Source of the DNA: Ahrensia sp.
Lineage (GTDB): Bacteria > Pseudomonadota > Alphaproteobacteria > Rhizobiales > Rhizobiaceae
DNA length: 64,000 nucleotides
Assembly: GCA_028817895.1 (NCBI GenBank)
Contig: JAPPOQ010000030.1
Span: 248,001 to 312,000 of the forward strand
Direction of reading: 5' to 3'
Both the position numbers and the translations under genes were made by a program. Of this stretch, positions 1 through 7,651 are shown one piece after another (within the stretch, counting starts at the first letter, position 1; each line of letters opens with the position of its first letter). A model generated the notes under the pieces. It saw only the letters and a list, made by a program, of their open reading frames with translations, did no database searches and was not told the DNA's origin.

Positions 1-1151
1 TCGCCGGCCTTGTAGTTAGCGCCGACCTTAACACCGTCATTGGTGTCGATCAGGCTCCAACAAGTATTGGCGAAACGCGGCTCAAAGACCCGAGAGCCGG
101 TCAAGGCGCCACGCACAGCCATTGCGGCGACCTTGGCCTGGCTGTTGGCCGAGAAACCGGATTTCGGCATGGCAGACGCAACAGATGCATCGCCCAAAAC
201 ATGGATGTTCTCATCCTTGGTGGACTGCATCGTGGCCGGCTTGATCGGGCACCAGTCTCCTTCTGTGAGTCCGGCGGCATGGCAAATTTGGCCAGCTTTC
301 TGCGCCGGGACGACAGATGCCGCGGACGCCTTGAACGTGTCGATATCGGTTTCGATCTCCATCGTATCGGGATTGACGTTTTGAACGCCGCCGGAAATCG
401 AAGCCGGGATCCATTCGACCATGCCCGAATAGTGCTTCTCCCAGCCTTCTGTGAAGAGCGCCTGCTTTGAGAACTTCTCCTTCGGATCAAGCACGATTAT
501 CTTAGCTGTCGGGTTCTTCGCCTTCAGGATATGGGCGATCATCGAGATACGCTCATAAGGTCCCGGCGGGCAGCGATAGGGATTTGGCGGCGGCACCATG
601 ACGAAAGTTCCGCCCTCTTCCATTGCTTCAACCTGTGCCTTCAGCAACGCGACTTGCGTGCCGGACTTCCAGGCATGGGGCATGGCGTCCTGCGCGGACA
701 ATGAGTAGCCGGGCACGCTGTCATATTTCAGATCAATGCCGGGCGACAGGATCAGGCGGTCGTAGGCAAGCGTTTCGCCTGATGCGAGTGCAACCGTCTT
801 GGCATCGCGATCGACGCCCGTGGCCCAGTCATGCACAACGTTGACGCCGTGAGCCCGTGCCAGAGTATCGTAGCTGTGACCGATGGAGGCATACTCGCGC
901 AATCCACCAAGATACAGATTTGAGAAGAAGCAGGTGTAATATTGCTTTGACGGCTCAACGAGCGTCACATCGATCGCGCCTTCGGAATCCTTGGCGATGT
1001 AGCGTGCTGCTGTTGCACCCCCGGCACCGCCGCCAATCACAACGACTTTCGGTTTGGCTCCCTGAGCGTAGGCAGGCAGACCGAGACTGGCGGCTACGGC
1101 TCCTGCGCCCAAGAGGCCGGTAAACTTTCTTCGGTTGATTTCGGTCATCAT
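1..1151 (-). CDS. soxF: Flavocytochrome c sulfide dehydrogenase, flavoprotein subunit (SoxF/FccB), partial
   Basis: FAD subunit of flavocytochrome c sulfide dehydrogenase, which oxidises sulfide or related sulfane sulfur in the periplasm and hands electrons to a cytochrome c. About 383 N-terminal residues are present; the gene runs off the left edge. I see a twin-arginine type leader (NRRKF then an Ala-rich stretch), a GGGAGG dinucleotide-binding loop just after it, and YYTCFFSN. The cysteine of YYTCFFSN pairs in this family with the cysteine of the CWSLI motif, which is present close to the window edge. Two tandem ATG codons (1151 and 1148) lie behind GGGAGG, and 1148 has the better spacing. 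It follows the small cytochrome c gene by 28 bp, so the two probably form the FccAB pair. Confidence 0.9.
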   Translation of the reverse strand, partial: MMTEINRRKFTGLLGAGAVAASLGLPAYAQGAKPKVVVIGGGAGGATAARYIAKDSEGAIDVTLVEPSKQYYTCFFSNLYLGGLREYASIGHSYDTLARAHGVNVVHDWATGVDRDAKTVALASGETLAYDRLILSPGIDLKYDSVPGYSLSAQDAMPHAWKSGTQVALLKAQVEAMEEGGTFVMVPPPNPYRCPPGPYERISMIAHILKAKNPTAKIIVLDPKEKFSKQALFTEGWEKHYSGMVEWIPASISGGVQNVNPDTMEIETDIDTFKASAASVVPAQKAGQICHAAGLTEGDWCPIKPATMQSTKDENIHVLGDASVASAMPKSGFSANSQAKVAAMAVRGALTGSRVFEPRFANTCWSLIDTNDGVKVGANYKAG

Positions 1152-1179
1152 GTCCTCCCGTCTGACCTGGTCATTCAGT

Positions 1180-1503
1180 TTATTGCGGTTCCGGCAGCGA
1201 TGAAAAATAAGCCGCAAGCGCAGCAATGTCTTCATCAGTCAATCGCTTGGCAACAGTCTGCATTGCCGGATTTTCGAGCACCTGTCCGCGATATGCCTTC
1301 ATAATATCGGCAAACCCCTGCGCATCCATACCCGCAATCGATGGAATCTGTCCTGCCGTTGCCCCGATCTGATGACAGGTGACACATTCGGAAGACAGAT
1401 ATTCGCCATATTCTTTATCGCCATCGGCACGGGCGGTGTCGGCAAAGGCCAAAACCAACAGCGCCGCAAAAGTGTGCGCGGAGAAACGTGGAAACAAAAT
1501 CAT
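1180..1503 (-). CDS. Small monohaem cytochrome c (FccA/SoxE-like partner of the sulfide dehydrogenase)
   Basis: A 107-residue class I cytochrome c with a cleavable signal peptide (cleavage near ...TARA-D) and one haem site, CVTCH, near residue 40. A candidate Met axial ligand lies in the NPAMQ segment in the C-terminal half. Length and sequence resemble cytochrome c553 and the FccA-type electron acceptor, not the larger dihaem SoxE of Paracoccus. It sits 28 bp upstream of the flavoprotein gene on the same strand, so I infer it is the haem subunit of that enzyme. No clear Shine-Dalgarno sequence precedes the ATG, so the start is chosen from the signal peptide. Confidence 0.8.
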   Translation of the reverse strand: MILFPRFSAHTFAALLVLAFADTARADGDKEYGEYLSSECVTCHQIGATAGQIPSIAGMDAQGFADIMKAYRGQVLENPAMQTVAKRLTDEDIAALAAYFSSLPEPQ

Positions 1504-1646
1504 GTTCTTGAATGTATCTCAGGCCCGGGTGACGTCAAGCGGTCTGGCGAACTGAACCGCCATACAGTGTTGGTCAGCAATTCTGACCAGCATTGCACAC
1601 GCGAAATTGGTTTCATGGAAATCTCCCGAGTCGAGTGGTTTGAGGT

Positions 1647-2726
1647 CTATTGGCGAACGCTCAACAGACTGCGTATGGGCCCCATCAGCGACCCGCCAAC
1701 AAGGTAATGAAGCCCGAGCCATGCGCCGACATAGATCGACACAAGCGCCGCCGGTGCTGACCAGGCAAGCATCGACGCTGCCGAAAGACCCTGGCCCACC
1801 GTGCAGCCAAGTGCGACCACACCTCCAAAGCCCATGAATACACCGCCGAGTATCTGGCGACGCATCTCTCTCGCATCATCACAGGCTTCCCACCGGAATT
1901 GACCTTGGGACAGGCTGGTCAATGCAGCGCCGATAACAACGCCTGCGACCGCCCCGATACCGAATTTGAGATAGGAACCCGACATCGTCATCGCATAGAT
2001 GATGGTCTCACCCAGTGGTGCGGAAAAAGTGAAGCTTTCAAGCGGATAAGGTTCGAACTCATCGGCGGCGATGATGCCCGTGCTGACCCATCCCCAGACG
2101 ATAGTCAGCCCGACCAGACATCCCACAACAATCTTCTTGCGATCCTGGCGGAACGATGACGACAGCAAGCACACAAAAGCGATAAGAACGGCAATCGCAT
2201 ATGCGGCAACATGTGGAGAGAGCGCCGCATAGGATGCTAATGAATACGCCATGGAAGCCGGAGCCTCCACCCGTTGCGGGGTGTCGAACAGAGCCAGCCG
2301 CAAATAAGCGGTCGCACCGCGCAGTGTGGCATAGGCGGTGATGCCCATAACAAGAAAGGTGACAACTGACTTCAGATCGCCACCGCCGACACGGGCCAGT
2401 GTGCCGAACCCACAGGTACCGACCAGCGCCATACCAAGACCGAAGATCGCACCACCGGCGATCGTCGCCATGATGGTTGCAGGTGACATCAGATAAAAGG
2501 AATTGGCAATGTTGATAAGACCGGCGTGGTCAAGGGCGTAGGTGCCTGCTGCCGCAACCGCGATCGCCAGCCCCCACATGCGCAGCCCGGACGAGTCGGC
2601 GCCAAGCGCGGAGTCTTCGATCGCTTTCAATGTGCAGAAGCGGCCCCAGCGCGCAGCAAAGCCGAGCCAGACACCACCCAGCAACCCTCCCAGCGCGGCC
2701 ACCGTGCCCGCAGCCAACTCCTCCAT
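1647..2726 (-). CDS. soxT: SoxT, YeeE/YedE-family sulfur-compound transporter
   Basis: A 359-residue polytopic membrane protein of the YeeE/YedE (TsuA-like) family, which moves thiosulfate or related sulfur species across the inner membrane. Family marks are the paired small-residue and cysteine motifs GRFCTLK near the N-terminus, GTCGFGTLAR in the middle and GCTVGQGLS near the C-terminus. In Pseudaminobacter the gene in this position, next to soxS and soxR, is called soxT. The start ATG is preceded by GGGGAG at good spacing. It lies 163 bp downstream of soxR and is probably cotranscribed with soxSR. Which sulfur species it carries cannot be read from the sequence. Confidence 0.85.
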   Translation of the reverse strand: MEELAAGTVAALGGLLGGVWLGFAARWGRFCTLKAIEDSALGADSSGLRMWGLAIAVAAAGTYALDHAGLINIANSFYLMSPATIMATIAGGAIFGLGMALVGTCGFGTLARVGGGDLKSVVTFLVMGITAYATLRGATAYLRLALFDTPQRVEAPASMAYSLASYAALSPHVAAYAIAVLIAFVCLLSSSFRQDRKKIVVGCLVGLTIVWGWVSTGIIAADEFEPYPLESFTFSAPLGETIIYAMTMSGSYLKFGIGAVAGVVIGAALTSLSQGQFRWEACDDAREMRRQILGGVFMGFGGVVALGCTVGQGLSAASMLAWSAPAALVSIYVGAWLGLHYLVGGSLMGPIRSLLSVRQ

Positions 2727-2889
2727 GTTGCGCTCCCCAGCAACATATATGATTTCTTGAATGTTAAATCAGCACGCCATGCGAAGCAAGTGGCCGGTTG
2801 AGCGCGCGTCGGGTCCCTCCATCCCATCAAGCCGATCAAAGCAAATTGCCTGGTGCTTTAAGCGGCAGCGGTCCAGGCGAGCGTTTTGT

Positions 2890-3318
2890 TCACTCGCTGG
2901 CGCAGAACATGCGATGAATGACGGGAATGATCGTCTTCACCCGGTCGTCGGCCAGAAAGTAGTAAATCGATTTGCCTTCGCGCCTCGTTCCAACCAGGCC
3001 TTCCAACCGCAAACGGGCCAATTGCTGCGAGACAGCGGCCTGCCGAGCGGACAGCAGATTTTCCAACTCCGTCACGGTGCATTCGCCTTCAACGAGGCGG
3101 CAAAGAATCATCAAACGACCTTCATGCGCGATGGCTTTCAGAAAGTCGGTTGCCATCTCGGCATTGTCGGCCATGTCCTCGGCATTGAAGTCGATGACGT
3201 CGTTATCAGGCGTCCGCTCATCGACTTTGAGATCCGAAGTGACGTCGCGCGTCGTTTTCGCGGTCATGAGGAGACCCTGTTTGTGTACAAGCAAGCCCTC
3301 TAAAGTGTCCTCAACCAT
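2890..3318 (-). CDS. soxR: SoxR, ArsR/SmtB-family repressor of the sox genes
   Basis: Winged-helix ArsR-family repressor. The HTH region contains TVTELENLLSARQAAVSQQL, followed by a wing with REGKSIYYF. SoxR, SqrR and BigR proteins of this group sense sulfane sulfur through a pair of cysteines. Here candidates are the cysteine in GECTV and the one in MFCASE at the C-terminus. I chose the start at 3318 because its ATG overlaps the soxS stop as ATGGTTGA, giving 142 residues. A second ATG at 3267 (MTAKTT) would give 125 residues, and neither has a strong Shine-Dalgarno sequence. By analogy with Pseudaminobacter and Paracoccus it should repress the divergent soxV and soxX promoters. Confidence 0.87.
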   Translation of the reverse strand: MVEDTLEGLLVHKQGLLMTAKTTRDVTSDLKVDERTPDNDVIDFNAEDMADNAEMATDFLKAIAHEGRLMILCRLVEGECTVTELENLLSARQAAVSQQLARLRLEGLVGTRREGKSIYYFLADDRVKTIIPVIHRMFCASE

Positions 3319-3679
3319 CAACGGCTTTGGTGCCGGGAAGCTTGTCGAGCATCTGGCCGAGCAGACCCCAGAAAAAATCGTTCCCACCATAGCCGCGTAT
3401 TCTGCCGATTTCCACACCGCCTTCGATCAGAACGAATGTGGGCGTAAAGCGCCCGGTCGGAATATGTGCGATGTCTTCTGGCAGCGTTTCGTGAATGTCG
3501 ACACGACGCAACGGCGCCCGCTTGCCCTCCGGAGTCTTGTGATAAATTCCGCCAACCTCATCCTCCCAAAGATCGCAATATTCGCAGTATTTCTGTTCAA
3601 ACATGATGAGTTCAGCCGCGGCGACCGAACTTCCCAAGACCATCCACATTGAAAAGCACAAAATCAGAATCTGGCGCAT
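3311..3679 (-). CDS. soxS: SoxS, periplasmic thioredoxin that keeps the Sox system active
   Basis: A 122-residue exported thioredoxin-fold protein. It has a hydrophobic N-terminal signal ending ...VAAA, the redox pair CEYC near residue 32 and a cis-Pro loop (TPTF) further on. In Paracoccus SoxS reduces a mixed disulfide on SoxY and so reactivates thiosulfate oxidation; it receives electrons from the CcdA-like SoxV. I chose the start at MRQIL because it begins directly at the signal peptide. The open frame extends upstream to about 3811 but would then overlap the soxV start. Divergent from soxV across a 131-bp gap and translationally coupled to soxR. Confidence 0.86.
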   Translation of the reverse strand: MRQILILCFSMWMVLGSSVAAAELIMFEQKYCEYCDLWEDEVGGIYHKTPEGKRAPLRRVDIHETLPEDIAHIPTGRFTPTFVLIEGGVEIGRIRGYGGNDFFWGLLGQMLDKLPGTKAVDG

Positions 3680-3766
3680 GGGGGCGGAACTCAGGGCATG
3701 TGGTAATGCAATCATCAGCGGCGGAGCGATGAGGGCGATCCAAGATTGTGTTTGGCATCGCCATGA

Positions 3767-3790
3767 TACATTATGAAACATGAATATGTA
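3767..3790. promoter_or_regulatory. Candidate SoxR operator in the soxS-soxV divergent gap
   Basis: An AT-rich stretch with the inverted ends TACAT and ATGTA separated by 14 bases, with inner TTATG and CATGAA that are also roughly inverted. It lies just before soxV in the gap where SoxR is known to bind in related organisms. The match is to the general shape of ArsR-family operators only, so this is a guess from position and symmetry. Confidence 0.35.
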
Positions 3791-3810
3791 ACCGCTCCCC
3801 GGGGCGATCA

Positions 3811-4548
3811 ATGAATCTTGATATTGGCTTCACCGGCGCGTTTTTGGCGGGGCTGATTTCGTTCATATCGCCCTGCGTTCTGCCGCTGGTGCCTCCCTAT
3901 CTCTCTTTTCTGGCAGGGGTGAGCCTTGATCAGTTCAGCGACGATGAGCGGCCCGTTGATGTAACTCGACGGGTTGTTTTGACGGCAGCGGTGTTCGTCC
4001 TTGGCTTTTCCACCGTGTTCGTTGCTTTGGGTGCGAGCGCGTCGCTCATCGGCAGTTTCGTCACCGAGCACCTGACCGTACTTGGATACATAGCTGGCGC
4101 GATCATTCTGCTGCTCGGCCTGCACTTTCTGGGCGTCTTTCGCATCGGCTTGCTCTATCGTGAAGCACGTTTTCAAGGACCGTCCAAACCACTTGGCCTG
4201 GCCGGCGCCTATGTGATCGGTCTTGCTTTCGCCTTCGGCTGGACGCCCTGTGTCGGGCCGGTCCTGGCGGCGATATTGCTTTATGCGGGCAGCGAAGCAG
4301 ACGTGGCTCGTGGAGCGGCGTTGCTGTTCGCCTATTCGCTGGGGATCGGTCTGCCTTTCATTATCGCCGCCTTTTTTGCCGGTCCCTTCATGCGGTTGAT
4401 GCAACGATTTCGGCAGCACATGGGGACGGTCGAAAAGACAATGGGCTTCATGCTCGTCATCACCGGGATTTTGTTCCTGACAAATTCCATGTCCACAATC
4501 GCCTTTTTCATGCTTGATCTGTTCCCGTCTCTGGGAACATTCGGCTGA
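3811..4548 (+). CDS. soxV: SoxV, CcdA-type membrane thiol-disulfide transporter
   Basis: A 245-residue polytopic membrane protein of the CcdA/DsbD-beta family. It takes electrons from cytoplasmic thioredoxin and passes them to periplasmic thioredoxins (here SoxS and SoxW). The two signature cysteines are in SPCVLPLVPPY near residue 22 and TPCVGPVL near residue 148, each at the start of a helix as usual. Membrane segments alternate with short loops throughout. It is the first gene of the rightward sox arm and is followed after 13 bp by soxW, the order known from Paracoccus and Pseudaminobacter. Confidence 0.93.
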   Translation: MNLDIGFTGAFLAGLISFISPCVLPLVPPYLSFLAGVSLDQFSDDERPVDVTRRVVLTAAVFVLGFSTVFVALGASASLIGSFVTEHLTVLGYIAGAIILLLGLHFLGVFRIGLLYREARFQGPSKPLGLAGAYVIGLAFAFGWTPCVGPVLAAILLYAGSEADVARGAALLFAYSLGIGLPFIIAAFFAGPFMRLMQRFRQHMGTVEKTMGFMLVITGILFLTNSMSTIAFFMLDLFPSLGTFG

Positions 4549-4561
4549 ACCGCGGAGCAAA

Positions 4562-5137
4562 ATGATGAAAAGACTGATTCTTTCAATCGTAACGATCCTG
4601 GCCATCGCGACCTCGCATGGAGCCGCTGAAATCGGCGAGGACGGCCTGCACAAACAACCCTGGTTCACGACAAGCTTCAAAGATATCGCGGAGGATATCG
4701 AAACGGCGCAGGCGGAAGGCAAAAGGCTGGCCATAATCTTTGAGCAACGCGGCTGCATCTATTGTCGGAAGCTGCATGAAGAGGTTTTGAGCGATGAGGC
4801 CATCGCATCTTACATCTCCGACAACTTCGTGATCGTGCAATACAATATGTTCGGTGATGAGGAAGTCACCGACCTCGACGGCGAAACGCTCAGCGAAAAA
4901 ACGGCGGCCCGCAAATGGCGCGTTGTCTACACGCCCACCATCATGTTCCTGCCTGAAACCGCCTCAGCCGAGGGCGATGCGAGCAAGGCAGCGGTTTCCG
5001 TCATGCCCGGTGCCTTCGGCAAGGGAACCACACTCAACATGTTCCGCTGGGTCAGAGAAAAGGGCTATGAAGGCGAAGAGCACTTCCAGAAATACCACGC
5101 CCGCATGCTGCAAGAGGGAAAGGTGACCGACGACTGA
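4562..5137 (+). CDS. soxW: SoxW, periplasmic thioredoxin-like protein
   Basis: A 191-residue secreted thioredoxin-fold protein with an N-terminal signal peptide and the redox motif CIYC (in RGCIYCRKLH) near residue 60. A cis-Pro region (YTPTIMFLP) lies about 65 residues later. Longer than SoxS and of the DUF255/thioredoxin-7 type. It follows soxV by 13 bp behind a GGAG site. There are two tandem ATG codons at 4562 and 4565. In Paracoccus SoxW accepts electrons from SoxV but is not essential for thiosulfate oxidation, so its exact target here is open. Confidence 0.9.
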   Translation: MMKRLILSIVTILAIATSHGAAEIGEDGLHKQPWFTTSFKDIAEDIETAQAEGKRLAIIFEQRGCIYCRKLHEEVLSDEAIASYISDNFVIVQYNMFGDEEVTDLDGETLSEKTAARKWRVVYTPTIMFLPETASAEGDASKAAVSVMPGAFGKGTTLNMFRWVREKGYEGEEHFQKYHARMLQEGKVTDD

Positions 5138-5255
5138 CGCAGTCTGCGTCACCGGATTGCATTCAAGTTTTTGCATCTGTTATTGCCAATTGCGGCATCA
5201 TCCGCTACGAGAACACGACCGGCTGGGGAGAGTCGGATTTTGGGAGGAATGGAGT

Positions 5256-5717
5256 ATGAGGCGTAGCGTAGCCCTGACCGCGATCGCGACGATCGGTCTG
5301 ACGGGGTCGGTGTTCGCTTCTCAAATTGCGCCGGAGAATGTGACTTTCGTGGACGACATCGAAGTTCCGATATCACTTACCGGGCAAGCGGGGGACGCGG
5401 CCAAAGGCCGTGAATGGTATGCCGGGCGCAAGTTGGGCAACTGCCTGGCGTGTCACGCGACGACCGATCTGAACGAATTGCCCTTCCACGGCGAAGTCGG
5501 TCCTGCGATGGATGGCGTAGCGGATCGCTATGAAGAGGCTCAGCTGCGGGCCATTCTGGTCAACTCCAAAAAGGTCTTTGGCGATCAGACCATCATGCCG
5601 GGCTTTTATGTCGTCAATCCCGGTGCGCGGACGGCAGGGGACTTCCAGGGGCAAACCATCATGTCCGCACAGCAGATCGAAGACGTGATCGCTTATCTGA
5701 AAACTCTCACGGAATAA
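5256..5717 (+). CDS. soxX: SoxX, monohaem cytochrome c subunit of the SoxXA complex
   Basis: A 153-residue exported cytochrome with one CXXCH site (CLACH) near residue 65 and a Met-containing TIMPGFY stretch that supplies the likely axial ligand. SoxXA couples thiosulfate to the carrier cysteine of SoxY with release of two electrons. The start at 5256 is set by GGGAGG eight bases upstream and by the signal peptide that begins there (MRRSVAL). A 118-bp gap separates it from soxW, enough for a second promoter as in Pseudaminobacter. Confidence 0.93.
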   Translation: MRRSVALTAIATIGLTGSVFASQIAPENVTFVDDIEVPISLTGQAGDAAKGREWYAGRKLGNCLACHATTDLNELPFHGEVGPAMDGVADRYEEAQLRAILVNSKKVFGDQTIMPGFYVVNPGARTAGDFQGQTIMSAQQIEDVIAYLKTLTE

Positions 5718-5752
5718 GCTGCCCGAGCGCAGCTTTGTTAGGAGATTCAAAC

Positions 5753-6205
5753 ATGTTGAACAGACGTGACCTAATCAAATACGGCTCAGCAGGTGCCGCC
5801 GTAGCGGTCTTGGGCGTGCCACAATTGGCCCTGGCAGAAACCGTGCCGACCACAGATGACCGCATCAAAGAGTTTACCGGCGGCGCGCAGATCGGCGAGG
5901 GCAAGGTTTCTCTGAGCACACCGGAAATCGCTGAGAACGGCAATACCGTACCGGTGGAAGTGTCGGTGGAAAGCCCGATGACAGCCGAGGATCACGTTGC
6001 GGAGGTGCTGATCCTCGCTGACGGAAATCCGCGCCCCGGCGTCGCCACCTTCAAGTTTACCGAAATGTCGGGGGAAGCATTCGCATCCACCCGTATTCGC
6101 CTGGCGATGACCCAGGATGTCGTGGCGGTTGCCAAAATGTCTGACGGTACATTCCAGATGGCGCGCAACACCGTAAAAGTCACCATCGGCGGCTGCGGCG
6201 GCTGA
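5753..6205 (+). CDS. soxY: SoxY, sulfur-carrier subunit of SoxYZ
   Basis: A 150-residue Tat-exported protein (leader NRRDLIK followed by a hydrophobic Ala-rich run). It ends in the carrier arm GGCGG, whose cysteine carries thiosulfate-derived intermediates between SoxXA, SoxB and SoxCD. The start at 5753 follows TTAGGAG at good spacing, and the upstream in-frame ATG at 5735 has no comparable site. SoxZ follows after 21 bp and forms the heterodimer. Confidence 0.95.
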   Translation: MLNRRDLIKYGSAGAAVAVLGVPQLALAETVPTTDDRIKEFTGGAQIGEGKVSLSTPEIAENGNTVPVEVSVESPMTAEDHVAEVLILADGNPRPGVATFKFTEMSGEAFASTRIRLAMTQDVVAVAKMSDGTFQMARNTVKVTIGGCGG

Positions 6206-6226
6206 TCAGTTTAAGGGAGCACGAAT

Positions 6227-6556
6227 ATGGCGAAACCAAAACCACGCGTGAAAGTCCCCAAAAAGGCGAAAGCCGGCGAGGTCATCACGATCAAGACGCT
6301 GATCAGCCACAAGATGGAATCGGGTCAGCGTAAGGACAAGAAAACCGGGGAGCTCATCCCTCGGCAGATCATCAACAACTTCAAGGCTGAGTTCAACGGG
6401 CAGCTTGTGTTCGAAACGGATCTGGAGCCGGCGGTGTCGTCCAATCCCTATATTCAGTTCAGCATGAAAGTGCCCGAGTCTGGTGAGGTTGTCTTCACCT
6501 GGACCGACGATGATGGCTCTGTCTACACGACGTCTAAGAAGATTGCGGTCGGCTGA
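6227..6556 (+). CDS. soxZ: SoxZ, partner subunit of the SoxYZ carrier
   Basis: A 109-residue protein with no signal peptide of its own, consistent with co-export on the Tat leader of SoxY. It begins with the lysine-rich KPRVKVPKKAKAGEVI typical of SoxZ and ends with the immunoglobulin-like strand pattern GEVVFTWTDDDGSVYTT. SoxZ forms a beta-sandwich heterodimer with SoxY and helps present the carrier cysteine. Spacing to soxY is 21 bp, with a GGGAG site before the ATG. Confidence 0.95.
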   Translation: MAKPKPRVKVPKKAKAGEVITIKTLISHKMESGQRKDKKTGELIPRQIINNFKAEFNGQLVFETDLEPAVSSNPYIQFSMKVPESGEVVFTWTDDDGSVYTTSKKIAVG

Positions 6557-6649
6557 TCAAGCAGAACGGCGCTTGAGCAGCCCATCGCATGGGCCATTGG
6601 CCAATGATGCGGGTGTAAGGGCCCGTATCTCACGGGGAGGAAAGTTGGC

Positions 6650-7516
6650 ATGAAATGTGGAGGAAAGGGCTCGCTCCGGTGGGGAGCCGGGCTGGCTCTC
6701 GCATCGCTCTTGGTGGGGGCTGGTGCGGCTTACGGAGAACCCAATGACAACAAGCTTGTGATCGATGGGCAAACCCTGACGACCGAGGCGGCAGCCCCGG
6801 AAGGAGTTGAACTCGACAAACTCTATTCGGGTTGGCGCTTTCGCAGCCCCGAAACCCAAGAGCTTCAGACTGATGATTTTGAAAACCCGGCCATGGTCGC
6901 CGTCGATCAGGGTGCCGAATTGTGGGGAACAGTTGACGGCAGCGCCGGGAAATCCTGCATGTCCTGTCACGGAGAGGCCGAGGCGTCGATGAAGGGCGTC
7001 CGTGCTGGTTACCCGAAATGGAGTGACAAGCGCGGCAAACCTCACACGCTGGAGACGCAGATCAACGAGTGTCGCACCGATCGCATGGAAGCGGATGCCT
7101 GGAAGTGGGAATCCTCTAACATGCTCGGCATGACGGCTTTTGTGGGGCTTCAGTCGCGCGGCATGCCGGTGAAGGTGCAGACTGATGGCCCTATGGCGCA
7201 GTGGCATGCCAAAGGCAAAGAGTTGTATTTCACCCGTGTGGGCCAGCTAAACATGTCCTGCGCCAACTGCCACCAGGAAAATTACGGCAAAATGATCCGA
7301 GCAGATCATCTCAGCCAGGGGCACATCAATGGATTTCCAGTCTATCGATTGAAATGGGGTGGCCTCGGTTCAAGCCATCGCCGCTTCAAGGGCTGCATGG
7401 AGAACATTCGCGCAACGCCATTCAAGCGCGGATCTGACGAGTTCGTCGCTCTCGAGCTTTATCTTGCCTCGCGAGGCGCTGGTCTGTCCGTGGAAACACC
7501 ATCCGTCAGGAACTGA
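6650..7516 (+). CDS. soxA: SoxA, dihaem cytochrome c subunit of the SoxXA complex
   Basis: A 288-residue exported cytochrome with two CXXCH sites, CMSCH at residues 103-107 and CANCH at 204-208. It also has the active-site cysteine C249 in RFKGCMENI that ligates the catalytic haem as a persulfide. This is the dihaem type of SoxA. It catalyses formation of the SoxY-thiosulfonate. A GGGGAGG site precedes the ATG. A 93-bp gap separates it from soxZ and a strong hairpin follows it. Confidence 0.95.
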   Translation: MKCGGKGSLRWGAGLALASLLVGAGAAYGEPNDNKLVIDGQTLTTEAAAPEGVELDKLYSGWRFRSPETQELQTDDFENPAMVAVDQGAELWGTVDGSAGKSCMSCHGEAEASMKGVRAGYPKWSDKRGKPHTLETQINECRTDRMEADAWKWESSNMLGMTAFVGLQSRGMPVKVQTDGPMAQWHAKGKELYFTRVGQLNMSCANCHQENYGKMIRADHLSQGHINGFPVYRLKWGGLGSSHRRFKGCMENIRATPFKRGSDEFVALELYLASRGAGLSVETPSVRN

Positions 7517-7581
7517 GGCTGGCCACTATTGCCTGAATTCGACCCTTCTGTCGGTTCCTGCAAAAGAGACTTGCGCTAGCA

Positions 7582-7618
7582 AAAAAGGGCGGACTTCTTC
7601 CGGAAGCCCGCCCTTTTT
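7582..7618 (+). terminator. Hairpin terminator between soxA and soxB
   Basis: Two 16-base arms (7582-7597 and 7603-7618) pair with one mismatch around a 5-base loop. The 3' arm ends in TTTTT and the 5' arm begins AAAAA, so it could act on both strands. It lies inside what is otherwise one run of sox genes. It is therefore either a partial terminator or attenuator that lowers soxBCD expression relative to soxXYZA, or an RNA-end protector. Confidence 0.85.
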
Positions 7619-7651
7619 GTATCCGACCTTCTCTCACTGGGAGACTTACGC

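Noticed and set aside
3808-4758. Long minus-strand open frame opposite soxV
   Set aside because: Lys/Gln/Arg-rich composition without a domain; it is the shadow of soxV, which has full CcdA motifs.
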